Counted from the stretch's first letter, positions 1 to 10,105 are shown. The stretch: DNA of 64,000 bases from Halomonas qaidamensis (GCF_025917315.1 NZ_CP080627.1:372001-436000); one strand, 5' to 3'. A program made the numbers and translations. Notes: generated by a model not told the origin, from the sequence alone.

Positions 1-89
1 CAAGTTGCCAGCAGGGCATACAAGCTCCATTGCGAAGACTCCTTAAGATGAAAACCTGAGCATAGTAGTCGCCTATTGTTTGCCTCCCT

Positions 90-103
90 TTGACTCAGGT
101 CAT
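90..103. promoter_or_regulatory. possible FNR/Anr-like site upstream of hemN
   Basis: The sequence TTGAC-TCAG-GTCAT is a near-palindrome with the spacing of an FNR/Anr box (consensus TTGAT-N4-ATCAA) and matches 7 of its 10 defined positions. It lies about 130 bases before the chosen hemN start. Oxygen-independent coproporphyrinogen oxidase genes are commonly activated by FNR/Anr, so the position is sensible. The match is imperfect and this is inference only. Confidence 0.35.
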
Positions 104-232
104 TATGAGAATGCTTTCAAAGGGGACGGAACGCCGCAGGGCCATGCGATGGATGCAGGTTTTTTTAAAAACGTATACCGTATGAATATTAACCAGCGCT
201 TGCTGCGCCTACCGCTAGAGACCCCGTTAATT

Positions 233-1618
233 ATGCAAGACGAGCCGTTGTTCAACCGCCCCCTGGTAGAAAAGTATGACCGGCCAGGACCCCGCTACAC
301 CTCCTACCCGACGGCGCCACAGTTTCATGCGGCGTTTGCCGAGGATGACTATCGCAGCGCCGCCGAGCGCAGTAATCAGGCTGAAGAACCAAAGCCACTG
401 TCGGTTTATGTACATATCCCGTTCTGCAAAAGCCTGTGCTACTACTGCGCCTGCAATAAAATCATTACTCATAACACCGAGCGGGCAGCGGAGTATCTTC
501 AGTGGCTAAGGCAGGAGATTAGCGTTCAAGGAGCGCTGTTCGATAGCACGCGACGAATGACGCAGCTTCACCTAGGGGGCGGCACGCCCACTTATCTGAG
601 TAACGCTCAGTTGGGCGAGTTGATGGCGACATTGGATGATGCCTTTCATTTTGCCGCGCCTGAAGAGCGCGAGTTTTCGCTAGAAGTAGACCCGCGCACA
701 GTAACCCCCGAGCAGGTGTATGAACTGTTCGCACTAGGGTTCAATCGGTTGAGCTTCGGTGTGCAGGATTTCGATCACGAGGTGCAGCAAGCGGTCAACC
801 GCGTGCAGAGTGAAGAGCAGGTGGTCTCGCTGGTTAAGGCCGCCCGTGACGCTGGCTTTGAATCAGTCAGTGTGGATTTGATCTATGGCCTACCGCTACA
901 GACGGTGGCCAGTTTTGATACCACGCTGAGCAAGATTATTGACCTACAGCCAGATCGCATAGCCGCTTATAGCTACGCTCATTTACCGGAATTGTTCAAG
1001 GCTCAGCGATTGATCCGCCCTGAGGATATGCCGCCGCCAGAGCGCAAGCTGGAGCTGTTGGAGCTAACGATTAATCGCCTGACCGCTGCTGGTTACGTCT
1101 ACATCGGTATGGACCACTTCGCTTTGCCGGATGACGAGCTGAGCGTGGCCCGTGAAAATGGCACGTTGCAGCGTAACTTTCAGGGCTATTCGACCCACGC
1201 CGACTGCGACATGATTGGGTTAGGCATCACCTCCATCGGCAAGGTGGGGGATACCTACAGTCAAAACGTGAAAGAGACGGCCCAGTACCAGCACCGACTG
1301 GACGAGGGGCGTTTACCGGTCTTCCGTGGCTATCGCCTCAGCGATGACGACATCCTACGTCGTGATGTCATCAATACCCTGATGTGTCACGGCCATCTTG
1401 AGTTCGCTGCTATCGAGGCTCGCCACGGCATTGAGTTTGGCAGTTACTTCGCCAAGGCATTGAAGGAGCTGGAAGAGATGGCCGACGATGGCTTGATTGC
1501 CTTGCGCAACGATGAAATCGAGGTGTTGCCGGCGGGCCGGTTAATGATCCGCAATCTCGCCATGGCGTTTGATGCTTACCTGACGCCGAAGGAAAATCGC
1601 TACTCGCGGACCGTATAA
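233..1618 (+). CDS. hemN: oxygen-independent coproporphyrinogen III oxidase (HemN)
   Basis: A radical SAM enzyme of haem synthesis that converts coproporphyrinogen III to protoporphyrinogen IX without oxygen, in the cytoplasm. The product is 461 residues, the usual HemN length (about 457). The N-terminus shows the HemN-type DRPGPRYTSYPTAP motif, then the cluster ligands C65-x3-C69-x2-C72-x-C74, and a GGGTPTYL SAM-binding segment near residue 115. The open frame extends upstream to position 80, but those 51 extra residues do not resemble HemN, so the ATG at 233 was chosen. It lies directly before narG on the same strand, so haem made without oxygen could supply the b-type haems of NarI. A weak FNR-like site lies upstream. 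Confidence 0.95.
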   Translation: MQDEPLFNRPLVEKYDRPGPRYTSYPTAPQFHAAFAEDDYRSAAERSNQAEEPKPLSVYVHIPFCKSLCYYCACNKIITHNTERAAEYLQWLRQEISVQGALFDSTRRMTQLHLGGGTPTYLSNAQLGELMATLDDAFHFAAPEEREFSLEVDPRTVTPEQVYELFALGFNRLSFGVQDFDHEVQQAVNRVQSEEQVVSLVKAARDAGFESVSVDLIYGLPLQTVASFDTTLSKIIDLQPDRIAAYSYAHLPELFKAQRLIRPEDMPPPERKLELLELTINRLTAAGYVYIGMDHFALPDDELSVARENGTLQRNFQGYSTHADCDMIGLGITSIGKVGDTYSQNVKETAQYQHRLDEGRLPVFRGYRLSDDDILRRDVINTLMCHGHLEFAAIEARHGIEFGSYFAKALKELEEMADDGLIALRNDEIEVLPAGRLMIRNLAMAFDAYLTPKENRYSRTV

Positions 1619-1792
1619 TGACATGGGTAGCCAGTGTCTATTCCTTAACGTTTTCTGCTCTATCACCTTGGGGGTAGATGGGGTGTATATGGAGGTAATC
1701 ACGCAGTAATTCTGGTGTCGATCGCGCAGACTCCTCTCTATGGAACCCGCCTGACGGGTAATGCAAATTTCCGAGGAGCCTGGAGATCGACC

Positions 1793-4700
1793 ATGAGTCA
1801 CTTCATAGATCGGCTGAATTTCTTCCGCAAGGCCCGCGAGCCCTTCGCCAACGAACACGGTGAACTGCGCAGCGAATCCCGCCAATGGGAAGATAGTTAT
1901 CGTGCCCGCTGGCAGCACGACAAAGTGGTCCGCAGCACCCACGGTGTTAACTGCACCGGTTCGTGTAGCTGGAAAATTTACGTCAAAAACGGTCTGGTAA
2001 CCTGGGAAACCCAGCAGACCGACTACCCCCGCACCCGCCCCGACCTGCCCAACCATGAGCCGCGTGGCTGCCCGCGCGGTGCCAGCTACTCCTGGTACAT
2101 GTATAGCGCCAACCGTCTTAAGTACCCATTGGTTCGTAAGCCGCTGCTGGCGCTATGGCGCGAAGCGCTTAAGGCACATCCCGACCCGGTCGATGCGTGG
2201 GCGTCGATTGTTGAAGACCCCGCCAAGACCAAGCAGTACAAGCGTGCTCGCGGCATGGGTGGCTTTGTGCGTGGTGACTGGGACGAGCTAAACGAGCTGG
2301 TGGCGGCTTCGAACGTTTACACCGCCAAACAGTATGGCCCTGACCGGATCATCGGCTTCTCGCCAATTCCCGCCATGTCGATGGTCAGCTATGCGGCTGG
2401 CAGCCGCTACCTGTCGTTGATCGGTGGTGTCTGCATGAGCTTCTATGACTGGTACTGCGACTTGCCGCCCGCGTCGCCCATGACCTGGGGCGAGCAGACC
2501 GACGTACCTGAATCTGCCGATTGGTATAACTCCGGCTACATCATCGCTTGGGGTTCCAACGTCCCTCAGACGCGTACCCCGGATGCCCACTTCTTTACCG
2601 AAGTGCGCTACAAAGGCACCAAAACCGTCTCGATTACGCCGGACTACGCCGAGGTCTCCAAGCTCACCGACGAGTGGCTCTCTGCCAAGCAGGGCACCGA
2701 CGCCGCGCTAGCCATGGCCATGGGGCATGTCATTCTCAAAGAGTTCCACCTCGACAACCCCAGTGCCTACTTTACTGACTACGTGCGCCGCTATACCGAT
2801 ATGCCGTTCCTGGTGGAACTAGAAGCGCGTGCGGATGGCAGCTTCGCGCCGGGCCGCCAATTGCGGGCCAGTGATTTTGATGCCGCCCTGGGTCAGGAAA
2901 ACAACCCTGAATGGAAAACCGTTGCCTGGGACGAAACCCGCGATCAGCTAGTAGTGCCGCGTGGCTCTATTGGTTTCCGCTGGGGTGAAACCGGTGATGA
3001 AATCGGTAAATGGAACCTGGAATCACTGGATGCTGCGGGCACTGAGATCAAGCCGCTCCTCAGCTTAGCAGCTCACCACGATAGCGTTGCACGCGTGGCG
3101 TTCCCTTACTTCGGTGGCATTGAGCACGAGCACTTTGAGCACGTCAAAGGGTCTGGTGTTGGCGCTGCCGATGACCTGCTGTTCCACAATTTGCCCGCCA
3201 AACGTTTGAAGAAGGCGGATGGCAGCGAGATGCTGGCGGTCACCGTCTTTGACCTGATGTGTGCTAACTACGGCATCGACCGTGGCTTTGCCGGTGATGG
3301 CGAAGATGATGGCGCGACCTCGTTTGACCAGGTTCGTCCCTATACCCCCGCATGGCAGGAAAAAATCACCGGTGTTTCGGCAGAGCAGTGCACCCGTATT
3401 GCCCGTGAATTTGCTGACAACGCTAACAAAACCAACGGTCGTAGCATGATCATCGTCGGTGCCGGTATGAACCACTGGTACCACATGGACATGAACTACC
3501 GTGGCCTGATCAACATGCTGGTGATGTGTGGCTGTATTGGTCAGAGCGGTGGTGGTTGGGCCCACTACGTGGGTCAGGAAAAACTGCGCCCGCAGACTGG
3601 CTGGACGCCACTGGCCTTCGGCCTAGACTGGCAGCGCCCGCCGCGCCACATGAACTCTACCTCTTTCTTCTATAACCACTCTTCCCAGTGGCGCTATGAA
3701 AAGCTTGAGATCAAAGAGATTCTTTCACCGTTAGCCAAGGCTGAGGATTACCCAGGCAGTTTGATCGACTTTAACGTGCGCGCTGAGCGTATGGGTTGGC
3801 TGCCGTCAGCACCTCAGTTGGACACTAACCCGCTACGCCTCGCCAAAAAAGCCGAAGCCGCGGGTATGTCTACCGCCGACTATGCGGTGCAGCAGCTCAA
3901 GAGCGGTGAACTACGCTTTGCAGCGGAAGATCCGGATGCGCCAGAGAACTTCCCGCGCAATATGTTCATTTGGCGCTCGAACCTACTGGGCAGCTCCGGT
4001 AAAGGCCACGAGTACATGCTCAAGTACCTGCTGGGTACTCGCCATGGCATTCAAGGCAAAGACTTGGGCGACTTCGGTGGTCAGAAGCCTGAAGAAGTCG
4101 TGTGGCGTGACGAAGCGCCAGAAGGCAAGCTCGACCTGCTGGTGACGCTGGACTTCCGCATGTCCACTACCTGCCTGTACTCGGATATCGTGTTGCCCAC
4201 GGCGACCTGGTACGAGAAGGACGACCTCAATACCTCTGATATGCACCCGTTTATCCACCCGCTGACCGCCGCCACTGATCCGGCGTGGGAATCGCGCAGC
4301 GACTGGGATATTTACAAGGGTATTGCTAAAGCGTTCTCTAAAGTGTGTGTCGGCCACTTGGGCGAGGAAACCGATCTGGTTACCCTGCCGATGCAGCACG
4401 ACTCGCCAGGAGAGTTGGCTCAGCCAGCGGTGATGGACTGGAAAAAGGGCGAATGCGCGCCGATTCCTGGTAAAACCATGCCGTCGCTGATCGAAGTTAA
4501 GCGCAACTACCCCGAAACCTACGAGCGCTTTACCTCTGTAGGGCCGCTGCTGGAAAGTATTGGCAATGGCGGCAAGGGCATTGCCTGGAACACCGACGAT
4601 GAAGTCGAGCTATTAGGAAAACTTAACCATCGCAAGCTGGATGGCCCGCATAAAGGGCGGCCGCTGATCGACAGTGCGATCGATGCCGCTGAAATGATTC

Positions 4701-5575
4701 TGACCCTCGCGCCGGAAACCAATGGTCAGGTGGCGGTAAAAGCCTGGGATGCGCTCTCCAAAATTACCGGGCGCGATCATACCCACCTGGCAACGCCGAA
4801 GCATGACGAGAAAATCCGTTTCCGCGATATCGTTGCTCAGCCACGCAAGATCATTTCCAGCCCCACCTGGTCGGGTCTTGAGGATGAACACGTCTCCTAT
4901 AACGCGGGCTATACCAACGTCCATGAGCTCATTCCATGGCGCACCGTGAGCGGCCGTCAGCAGTTCTATCAAGATCATGCTTGGATGCGTGCTTTCGGCG
5001 AAAGCCTGCTGGTCTATCGTCCGCCTATCGATACCAAGGCGGCTAAAGGCTTCACGCTGCCTGCTGATAACGGCTTTAAGAGCAAGGCGCTGAATTTTAT
5101 TACGCCGCACCAGAAGTGGGGCATCCACTCCACGTATTCCGACAACTTGATGATGTTGACACTTAACCGTGGTGGCCCGGTGGTGTGGCTGTCCGAGGCA
5201 GACGCTGCCTCGATTGATATTGAGGACAACGACTGGATCGAGGTTTATAACGCCAATGGCTCTATTGCGGCGCGGGCGGTAGTTAGCCAGCGCGTCAAAG
5301 ACGGCATGGTGATGATGTATCACGCTCAGGAGCGCCAGGTAAACGTGCCCGGCTCTGAGATTACCGGCACCCGCGGCGGCATCCATAACTCGGTTACCCG
5401 GGTGTGCCCCAAGCCAACCCATATGATCGGTGGCTACGCGCAACTCTCTTACAGCTTTAATTACTACGGCACTGTCGGCTCTAACCGCGACGAGTTCGTG
5501 TTGGTACGCAAGATGAAACACGTTGACTGGCTGGATGGCGAAAGCAATGACAGCGTTCAGGAGGCCGTGAAATGA
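1793..5575 (+). CDS. narG: respiratory nitrate reductase A, alpha subunit (NarG)
   Basis: Catalytic subunit of membrane-bound nitrate reductase, which reduces nitrate to nitrite on a bis-MGD molybdenum cofactor at the cytoplasmic face of the membrane. The 1260-residue product matches the family length. The FS0 cluster ligands are visible as H50, C54, C58 and C93, and the SFYDWYCDLPPASP block (residues 216-228) carries the aspartate expected to bind molybdenum. The frame is open from 1715, but the family N-terminus (MS.F.DR...F) begins at ATG 1793, preceded by a GGAG ribosome site. The stop overlaps the narH start (ATGA). No narK transporter or narXL two-component genes precede it in this window. 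Confidence 0.97.
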   Translation: MSHFIDRLNFFRKAREPFANEHGELRSESRQWEDSYRARWQHDKVVRSTHGVNCTGSCSWKIYVKNGLVTWETQQTDYPRTRPDLPNHEPRGCPRGASYSWYMYSANRLKYPLVRKPLLALWREALKAHPDPVDAWASIVEDPAKTKQYKRARGMGGFVRGDWDELNELVAASNVYTAKQYGPDRIIGFSPIPAMSMVSYAAGSRYLSLIGGVCMSFYDWYCDLPPASPMTWGEQTDVPESADWYNSGYIIAWGSNVPQTRTPDAHFFTEVRYKGTKTVSITPDYAEVSKLTDEWLSAKQGTDAALAMAMGHVILKEFHLDNPSAYFTDYVRRYTDMPFLVELEARADGSFAPGRQLRASDFDAALGQENNPEWKTVAWDETRDQLVVPRGSIGFRWGETGDEIGKWNLESLDAAGTEIKPLLSLAAHHDSVARVAFPYFGGIEHEHFEHVKGSGVGAADDLLFHNLPAKRLKKADGSEMLAVTVFDLMCANYGIDRGFAGDGEDDGATSFDQVRPYTPAWQEKITGVSAEQCTRIAREFADNANKTNGRSMIIVGAGMNHWYHMDMNYRGLINMLVMCGCIGQSGGGWAHYVGQEKLRPQTGWTPLAFGLDWQRPPRHMNSTSFFYNHSSQWRYEKLEIKEILSPLAKAEDYPGSLIDFNVRAERMGWLPSAPQLDTNPLRLAKKAEAAGMSTADYAVQQLKSGELRFAAEDPDAPENFPRNMFIWRSNLLGSSGKGHEYMLKYLLGTRHGIQGKDLGDFGGQKPEEVVWRDEAPEGKLDLLVTLDFRMSTTCLYSDIVLPTATWYEKDDLNTSDMHPFIHPLTAATDPAWESRSDWDIYKGIAKAFSKVCVGHLGEETDLVTLPMQHDSPGELAQPAVMDWKKGECAPIPGKTMPSLIEVKRNYPETYERFTSVGPLLESIGNGGKGIAWNTDDEVELLGKLNHRKLDGPHKGRPLIDSAIDAAEMILTLAPETNGQVAVKAWDALSKITGRDHTHLATPKHDEKIRFRDIVAQPRKIISSPTWSGLEDEHVSYNAGYTNVHELIPWRTVSGRQQFYQDHAWMRAFGESLLVYRPPIDTKAAKGFTLPADNGFKSKALNFITPHQKWGIHSTYSDNLMMLTLNRGGPVVWLSEADAASIDIEDNDWIEVYNANGSIAARAVVSQRVKDGMVMMYHAQERQVNVPGSEITGTRGGIHNSVTRVCPKPTHMIGGYAQLSYSFNYYGTVGSNRDEFVLVRKMKHVDWLDGESNDSVQEAVK

Positions 5576-7134
5576 AGATTCGTTCCCAGGTAGGCATGGT
5601 CCTCAACTTAGATAAGTGTATCGGCTGCCACACGTGTTCGGTGACCTGTAAAAATGTCTGGACCAGCCGCGAAGGCATGGAGTACGCCTGGTTCAATAAC
5701 GTTGAAACCAAACCCGGCATTGGCTACCCCAAAGAGTGGGAGAACCAAGCTAAATGGAAGGGCGGCTGGATGCGCCGTACCGATGGTCGAATTGAGCCAC
5801 GCATCGGCGGCAAGTGGCGGGTATTGGCGAATATTTTCGCCAATCCTGATCTGCCCGATATGGACGACTACTACGAGCCGTTCACGTTCGATTACCAGCA
5901 CCTGCATACCGCCAAAATCGGTGAGCATCAGCCGGTGGCACGCCCTCGTTCGCTGATTTCTGGCGAGCGTATGAAGAAGATCGAATGGGGACCCAACTGG
6001 GAGGAGATCCTCGGTACTGAGTTCGCCAAACGACGTAAAGATGCCAACTTCGACAAGGTGCAGGCGGATATTTACGGCCAGTTTGAAAACACCTTCATGA
6101 TGTATCTGCCGCGCTTATGCGAGCACTGTTTAAACCCCACCTGTGTAGCTTCGTGCCCAAGCGGTGCGATCTACAAGCGGGAAGAGGATGGCATTGTTCT
6201 GATCGACCAGGACAAGTGCCGCGGCTGGCGGATGTGTATTTCTGGCTGCCCCTATAAAAAGATCTACTACAACTGGAAAACCGGTAAGTCCGAGAAGTGC
6301 ATCTTCTGCTATCCGCGTATTGAGGCGGGTCAGCCGACCATCTGCTCTGAGACCTGTGTTGGCCGCATTCGTTACCTGGGCGTTCTGCTGTATGACGCTG
6401 ACCGTATTGAAGAAGTCGCCAGCTCGCCGGACGAGCGCGACCTTTACCATCGTCAGTGCGACATCTTCCTTGATCCCCATGATCCGGAAGTCATTGCCCA
6501 AGCGAAAAAAGATGGTATTCAGGACAACGTCATCAAAGCGGCTCAGGCATCGCCCGTCTACAAGATGGCTATTGACTGGGGGTTAGCGCTGCCGCTGCAC
6601 CCTGAATACCGCACGCTGCCGATGGTGTGGTACGTGCCGCCGCTATCGCCGATTCAGTCTGCCGCTGAAGCCGGTCACGTAGAGTTCGACGGCATACTGC
6701 CCAAGATTGAATCGCTACGTATTCCAGTGAAGTACCTGGCGAATTTATTGACCGCCGGTGAGGAAGAGCCGGTAGTGCTGGCGCTCAAGCGCTTAATGGC
6801 GATGCGCGTTTACATGCGCGGTAAGCATGTGGATGGCGCGCCGAATGCCGAGGTATTAGATGCGGTGGGGCTCAGCGTTGCTCAAGTGGAAGAGATGTAT
6901 CGCTACTTGGCGATTGCCAACTACGAAGATCGTTTCGTTATTCCCACCAGCCACCGCGAAATGGCCACCGAAGCCTTCCCCGAACGGGGTGGTTGTGGCT
7001 TCACCTTTGGTGATGGTTGCCACGGCGAGAGCCAGCCGAACCTGTTTAATGGCCGTAAGCAGACCAGCGTTTTGGTGAAACCGGCAGAGGTCTTCGACCC
7101 GCAGCCCCAATTTGAGGAGACTCGTCATGACTGA
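5572..7134 (+). CDS. narH: respiratory nitrate reductase A, beta subunit (NarH)
   Basis: Iron-sulphur electron-transfer subunit that carries electrons from NarI haems to NarG. The 520-residue protein has four cysteine groups: C16/C19/C22/C26; C183/C186/C191/C195; C216/W219/C222/C226; and a fourth from about residue 243 (CIFC...CSETC). Tryptophan in place of a cysteine at position 219 is the NarH hallmark that makes one cluster [3Fe-4S]. It overlaps narG by four bases and narJ by eight, so the three are translationally coupled. Confidence 0.97.
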   Translation: MKIRSQVGMVLNLDKCIGCHTCSVTCKNVWTSREGMEYAWFNNVETKPGIGYPKEWENQAKWKGGWMRRTDGRIEPRIGGKWRVLANIFANPDLPDMDDYYEPFTFDYQHLHTAKIGEHQPVARPRSLISGERMKKIEWGPNWEEILGTEFAKRRKDANFDKVQADIYGQFENTFMMYLPRLCEHCLNPTCVASCPSGAIYKREEDGIVLIDQDKCRGWRMCISGCPYKKIYYNWKTGKSEKCIFCYPRIEAGQPTICSETCVGRIRYLGVLLYDADRIEEVASSPDERDLYHRQCDIFLDPHDPEVIAQAKKDGIQDNVIKAAQASPVYKMAIDWGLALPLHPEYRTLPMVWYVPPLSPIQSAAEAGHVEFDGILPKIESLRIPVKYLANLLTAGEEEPVVLALKRLMAMRVYMRGKHVDGAPNAEVLDAVGLSVAQVEEMYRYLAIANYEDRFVIPTSHREMATEAFPERGGCGFTFGDGCHGESQPNLFNGRKQTSVLVKPAEVFDPQPQFEETRHD

Positions 7135-7945
7135 TGCTGCCATTCCAACGCCAGTCTCATCGGCCCCGCTAGAGGCAATGTTAGACGCACCGAGCGAGCC
7201 TGTGCAGGGCATGCGTAGCCTACGGGTACTTGCCCGCCTGCTCGATTATCCGACTCAAGCGCTGCAGGACGCCTGCGGCGAACTCATCGAAATTCTCAAT
7301 GCTGAGCGCCGCCTGGGAGCGGCCCTCAAGTCCTCATTGATGGAGTGGTGCCAGCGCCTTCATGAAGGCGATCTGCTGGAGCTGCAGGCCGAGTACGTGG
7401 CGATGTTCGACAAAGGCCGCGCCACGTCTTTGCTGTTGTTCGAGCATGTGCACGGTGAATCCCGCGACCGTGGTCAAGCCATGGTGGATCTCATGGCTGA
7501 GTACAGCGCCGCTGGTTTTGAATTGGACGCACGGGAGCTACCCGATCATTTGCCGGTGTTTCTTGAATACCTTTCGATGTGTGATGACGCGGAGATTGGC
7601 CGCTGGCTGGGCGAAATACGTCATATCCTGGCGTTGCTTACCGCTCGGTTGGAAGAGCGGGGGTCTGATCACGCCCTGGTGCCGCTATCGCTCTTGGCGT
7701 TAGTGGGCGCTGAAGGCGATGTAGAAGAGCACCGTCTCCAGGTCAAAAAAGAAGCACCCGACAACACTCCCGAAGCGCTAGATGCAGTATGGGAAGAAGA
7801 AGCGGTGCGCTTCTCTGCTAGCTCAGACGAGGATTGTGCACTGCAGTCTGCCGAAGGCCGTCGTCTGGCCGAGCGCAAACATACGGTTCATAGCCAGCCG
7901 GTACGCATCATGCCTGCTACCAACGTACACCATGCCAATCGTTAA
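7127..7945 (+). CDS. narJ: nitrate reductase molybdenum cofactor assembly chaperone (NarJ)
   Basis: Dedicated chaperone (TorD/NarJ family) that holds apo-NarGH until the molybdenum cofactor and clusters are inserted; it is not part of the final enzyme. The product is 272 residues. The family segments LARLLDYPT near the N-terminus and LPDHLPVFLEYLS in the middle are clear. ATG 7127 overlaps the end of narH and has an AGGAG site seven bases upstream; the frame is open five codons further but without a better start. The acidic C-terminal tail after residue 205 is variable in the family. Confidence 0.95.
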   Translation: MTDAAIPTPVSSAPLEAMLDAPSEPVQGMRSLRVLARLLDYPTQALQDACGELIEILNAERRLGAALKSSLMEWCQRLHEGDLLELQAEYVAMFDKGRATSLLLFEHVHGESRDRGQAMVDLMAEYSAAGFELDARELPDHLPVFLEYLSMCDDAEIGRWLGEIRHILALLTARLEERGSDHALVPLSLLALVGAEGDVEEHRLQVKKEAPDNTPEALDAVWEEEAVRFSASSDEDCALQSAEGRRLAERKHTVHSQPVRIMPATNVHHANR

Positions 7946-7957
7946 AGGAGAATCATC

Positions 7958-8650
7958 ATGTTAGACGCGATTGCGCTTTATCTAAATCACCTAATCTACG
8001 GTTACTACCCTTATCTGGTGGGTACGGTGTTTTTGATCGGCAGCCTAATGCGCTACGACCATGGTCAGTTCACGTGGAAGACCGGTTCTAGCCAAATGCT
8101 GTCATCAAAAAACATGCGCCTGGCTAGCAATCTTTTCCATATAGGCATCATCGTCATCTTCTTCGGCCATTTGGTCGGCATGCTGACGCCGCATTGGGTC
8201 TACGAGCCTTTCCTTCATGCTGGCACTAAGCAACTGCTGGCCATTGTGATCGGTGGTATTGCCGGCGCCATGTGTGTAGTGGGAGGCGCTATGTTGCTGT
8301 ATCGCCGTATCGCTAATGCTCGGGTGCGCGCCTCTTCCAGTGTGATGGATACCGCGATCCTGGGGCTGATTGTTTTCCAGGCGTCATTAGGCATGGTCAC
8401 CATTTTCTTCTCGTTGGGCCATATGGACGGTGAAATGATGGTCACGCTAGCCAGTTGGGCCCAGGCAATCGTCTTCTTCGGCGGCGGCGCTGCCAGCTAT
8501 ATGGAAGAGGTCTCTTGGATCTACAAGCTGCATATCTTCGTGGGCCTGACCATCATCCTGCTCTTCCCCTTCACCCGTCTGGTTCACGTCTGGAGCGTGC
8601 CGTTCGGTTATATCACCCGTCGGTACCAGCTGGTTCGCCGTCGCGGCTGA
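7958..8650 (+). CDS. narI: respiratory nitrate reductase A, gamma subunit (NarI)
   Basis: Membrane diheme cytochrome b subunit that oxidises quinol on the periplasmic side and passes electrons to NarH. The 230-residue protein has five hydrophobic helices. Four histidines, H61, H71, H192 and H210, keep the exact spacing of the E. coli haem ligands (56/66 and 187/205). It follows narJ by 12 bases and has a GGAG site. A GCCTGT/ACAGGC hairpin (8657-8674) lies in the gap to the next gene and may act in mRNA processing or stability. Confidence 0.96.
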   Translation: MLDAIALYLNHLIYGYYPYLVGTVFLIGSLMRYDHGQFTWKTGSSQMLSSKNMRLASNLFHIGIIVIFFGHLVGMLTPHWVYEPFLHAGTKQLLAIVIGGIAGAMCVVGGAMLLYRRIANARVRASSSVMDTAILGLIVFQASLGMVTIFFSLGHMDGEMMVTLASWAQAIVFFGGGAASYMEEVSWIYKLHIFVGLTIILLFPFTRLVHVWSVPFGYITRRYQLVRRRG

Positions 8651-8656
8651 AAACTG

Positions 8657-8674
8657 GCCTGTATTTGCACAGGC
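8657..8674 (+). other. intercistronic hairpin between narI and the parvulin gene
   Basis: A six-base stem, GCCTGT with ACAGGC, closes a six-base loop directly after narI. There is no run of T after it, so it is not an intrinsic terminator. Hairpins of this kind between cistrons can mark processing or attenuation points; that role is inference. Confidence 0.4.
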
Positions 8675-8690
8675 GTAGAGGAGAAACAAT

Positions 8691-9512
8691 ATGCAGATGA
8701 TTGATATTGAACAGCTACCGGGGGGCGTTACCCCACCGCCGGTGCGTGTCGGCAACGTCGCTATCGATGAAGAAACGATAGCGTTAGAAATGCAGTACCA
8801 CCCCGCCGATACGGCGGGGGAGGCCCAGGTTCAGGCTGCCCGTGCCCTGGTGGTTAAAGAATTGCTGCGCCAACGCGCTATTGAACGAGGTTTGCTGTCA
8901 GCTGAAGACCACGCAGAAGCTCAAGAAGACGCTGCGATGGCTGCCTTGCTTGAACAGGAGCTACCGGTTCCTGAACCGGAAGAGGCCGATTGCCGACGCT
9001 TCTTTGATACCCATCGTGAGCGCTTTAGCGAACCATCCCAGCTGCGCGTTAGGCATATTCTGCTGGCAGCGGCGCCCGATGATTCACAAGGGCGCGACGA
9101 TGCCTGCCAGCTGGGTGAGAAGCTGATTAAACAACTCACGGAGATCCCAGAACGTTTTGCTGAGTTTGCCCAACACCACTCCGCGTGCCCCTCGAAAGAG
9201 ATGGATGGCGACTTGGGCTGGCTGGTGACGGGGCAGACCGTCCCAGAACTGGACCGAGCTTTACAACACTTACCCGAAGGGCTTCACGAGCGCCCCTTAG
9301 CTTCCCGTTATGGCTGGCACGTTGTCAGTATCGACGAGCGGCGTGAAGGGCGAGCGTTACCGTTTGAGCAGGTGGCTGACCGGGTACGTCATAGTCTGCG
9401 TGAGCAGGCGACCCGACGGGCGTTACGCCACTATTTGCTGGCGTTGGAAAGCGAGATCGGCGTCGAAGGCATTGTTCTGGATGACGATGCCGGCGGCAGT
9501 TTGATGCAATAG
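8691..9512 (+). CDS. parvulin-type peptidyl-prolyl cis-trans isomerase of the nar operon
   Basis: A 273-residue protein whose residues from about 115 to 220 form a PpiC/parvulin rotamase domain (QLRVRHILLA, FAEFAQHHSACPS, GDLGWL, YGWHVVSI). It has no signal peptide, so it should act in the cytoplasm. The N-terminal region resembles the SurA/NifM-type helical arm. Genes of this kind follow narI in Pseudomonas and related bacteria and are assumed to help fold or assemble the nitrate reductase. Its start has a strong GAGGAG site, and the next gene, moaB, begins 20 bases after it. Confidence 0.85.
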   Translation: MQMIDIEQLPGGVTPPPVRVGNVAIDEETIALEMQYHPADTAGEAQVQAARALVVKELLRQRAIERGLLSAEDHAEAQEDAAMAALLEQELPVPEPEEADCRRFFDTHRERFSEPSQLRVRHILLAAAPDDSQGRDDACQLGEKLIKQLTEIPERFAEFAQHHSACPSKEMDGDLGWLVTGQTVPELDRALQHLPEGLHERPLASRYGWHVVSIDERREGRALPFEQVADRVRHSLREQATRRALRHYLLALESEIGVEGIVLDDDAGGSLMQ

Positions 9513-9532
9513 AAAAGCAAGAGGAGAGTGTG

Positions 9533-10105
9533 ATGTCCCATGTGCCTGTCGATGCCCTTTTTAGCCCGCTTAACATCTCGGTGCTAACAATTTCTGATAC
9601 CCGCGGGTTTGACGAGGATGGCAGCGGCGATTTGCTGGCTGCGCACCTGAGTGAATGTGGCCACAACTTAATGGAACGGCGCATCGTACCTGACGATATT
9701 TATCAGGTTCGCGCGGTAGTGTCGGAGTGGATCGCAAGGGCTGACACCCAGGTAATCTTGGTTAACGGCGGCACTGGCTTCACCCCCAGGGATACCACCC
9801 CAGAAGCGCTGACGCCGCTGTTTGATAAAGCTATTGACGGATATGGCGAGCTGTTTCGGCATTTCTCTTTGCAGACGATAGGAACGGCCACCATCCAATC
9901 GCGGGCGGTCGCAGGCGTTGCCAATCAAACGCTGATATTTGCGATGCCCGGCTCACCTAAAGCGTGCGCTATGGCGTGGGATAAAATTATCTCATTGCAA
10001 TTGGATTCCCGTACTCGGCCCTGCAACTTTGCCGCGATGGTCCTACCTTTAGCGACGCCATGTAGCAGCCGTCATGCTACGCATAATGAGGCGGAGCGCG
10101 TATGA
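9533..10105 (+). CDS. moaB: molybdopterin biosynthesis protein MoaB (adenylyltransferase fold)
   Basis: MoaB/MogA-family protein that adenylates molybdopterin before molybdate insertion. The 190-residue product shows the family motifs: LTISDTR near residue 20, VNGGTGFTPRDTTPEA around residue 80, and a glycine-proline motif MPGSPKAC near residue 140. A GTG lies one codon upstream, but ATG 9533 has the better distance to the GAGGAG site. It overlaps moeA by four bases. Its placement inside the nar operon suggests co-expression of cofactor supply with nitrate reductase. Confidence 0.93.
   Translation: MSHVPVDALFSPLNISVLTISDTRGFDEDGSGDLLAAHLSECGHNLMERRIVPDDIYQVRAVVSEWIARADTQVILVNGGTGFTPRDTTPEALTPLFDKAIDGYGELFRHFSLQTIGTATIQSRAVAGVANQTLIFAMPGSPKACAMAWDKIISLQLDSRTRPCNFAAMVLPLATPCSSRHATHNEAERV

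Noticed and set aside
1619..1792. FNR or NarL sites before narG
   Set aside because: No TTGAT-N4-ATCAA-like site or convincing NarL heptamer pair was seen, although regulation by these proteins is expected.
4613..5521. Long minus-strand open frame of 302 codons inside narG
   Set aside because: It lies opposite a certain gene, shows no family and reflects codon bias of narG.
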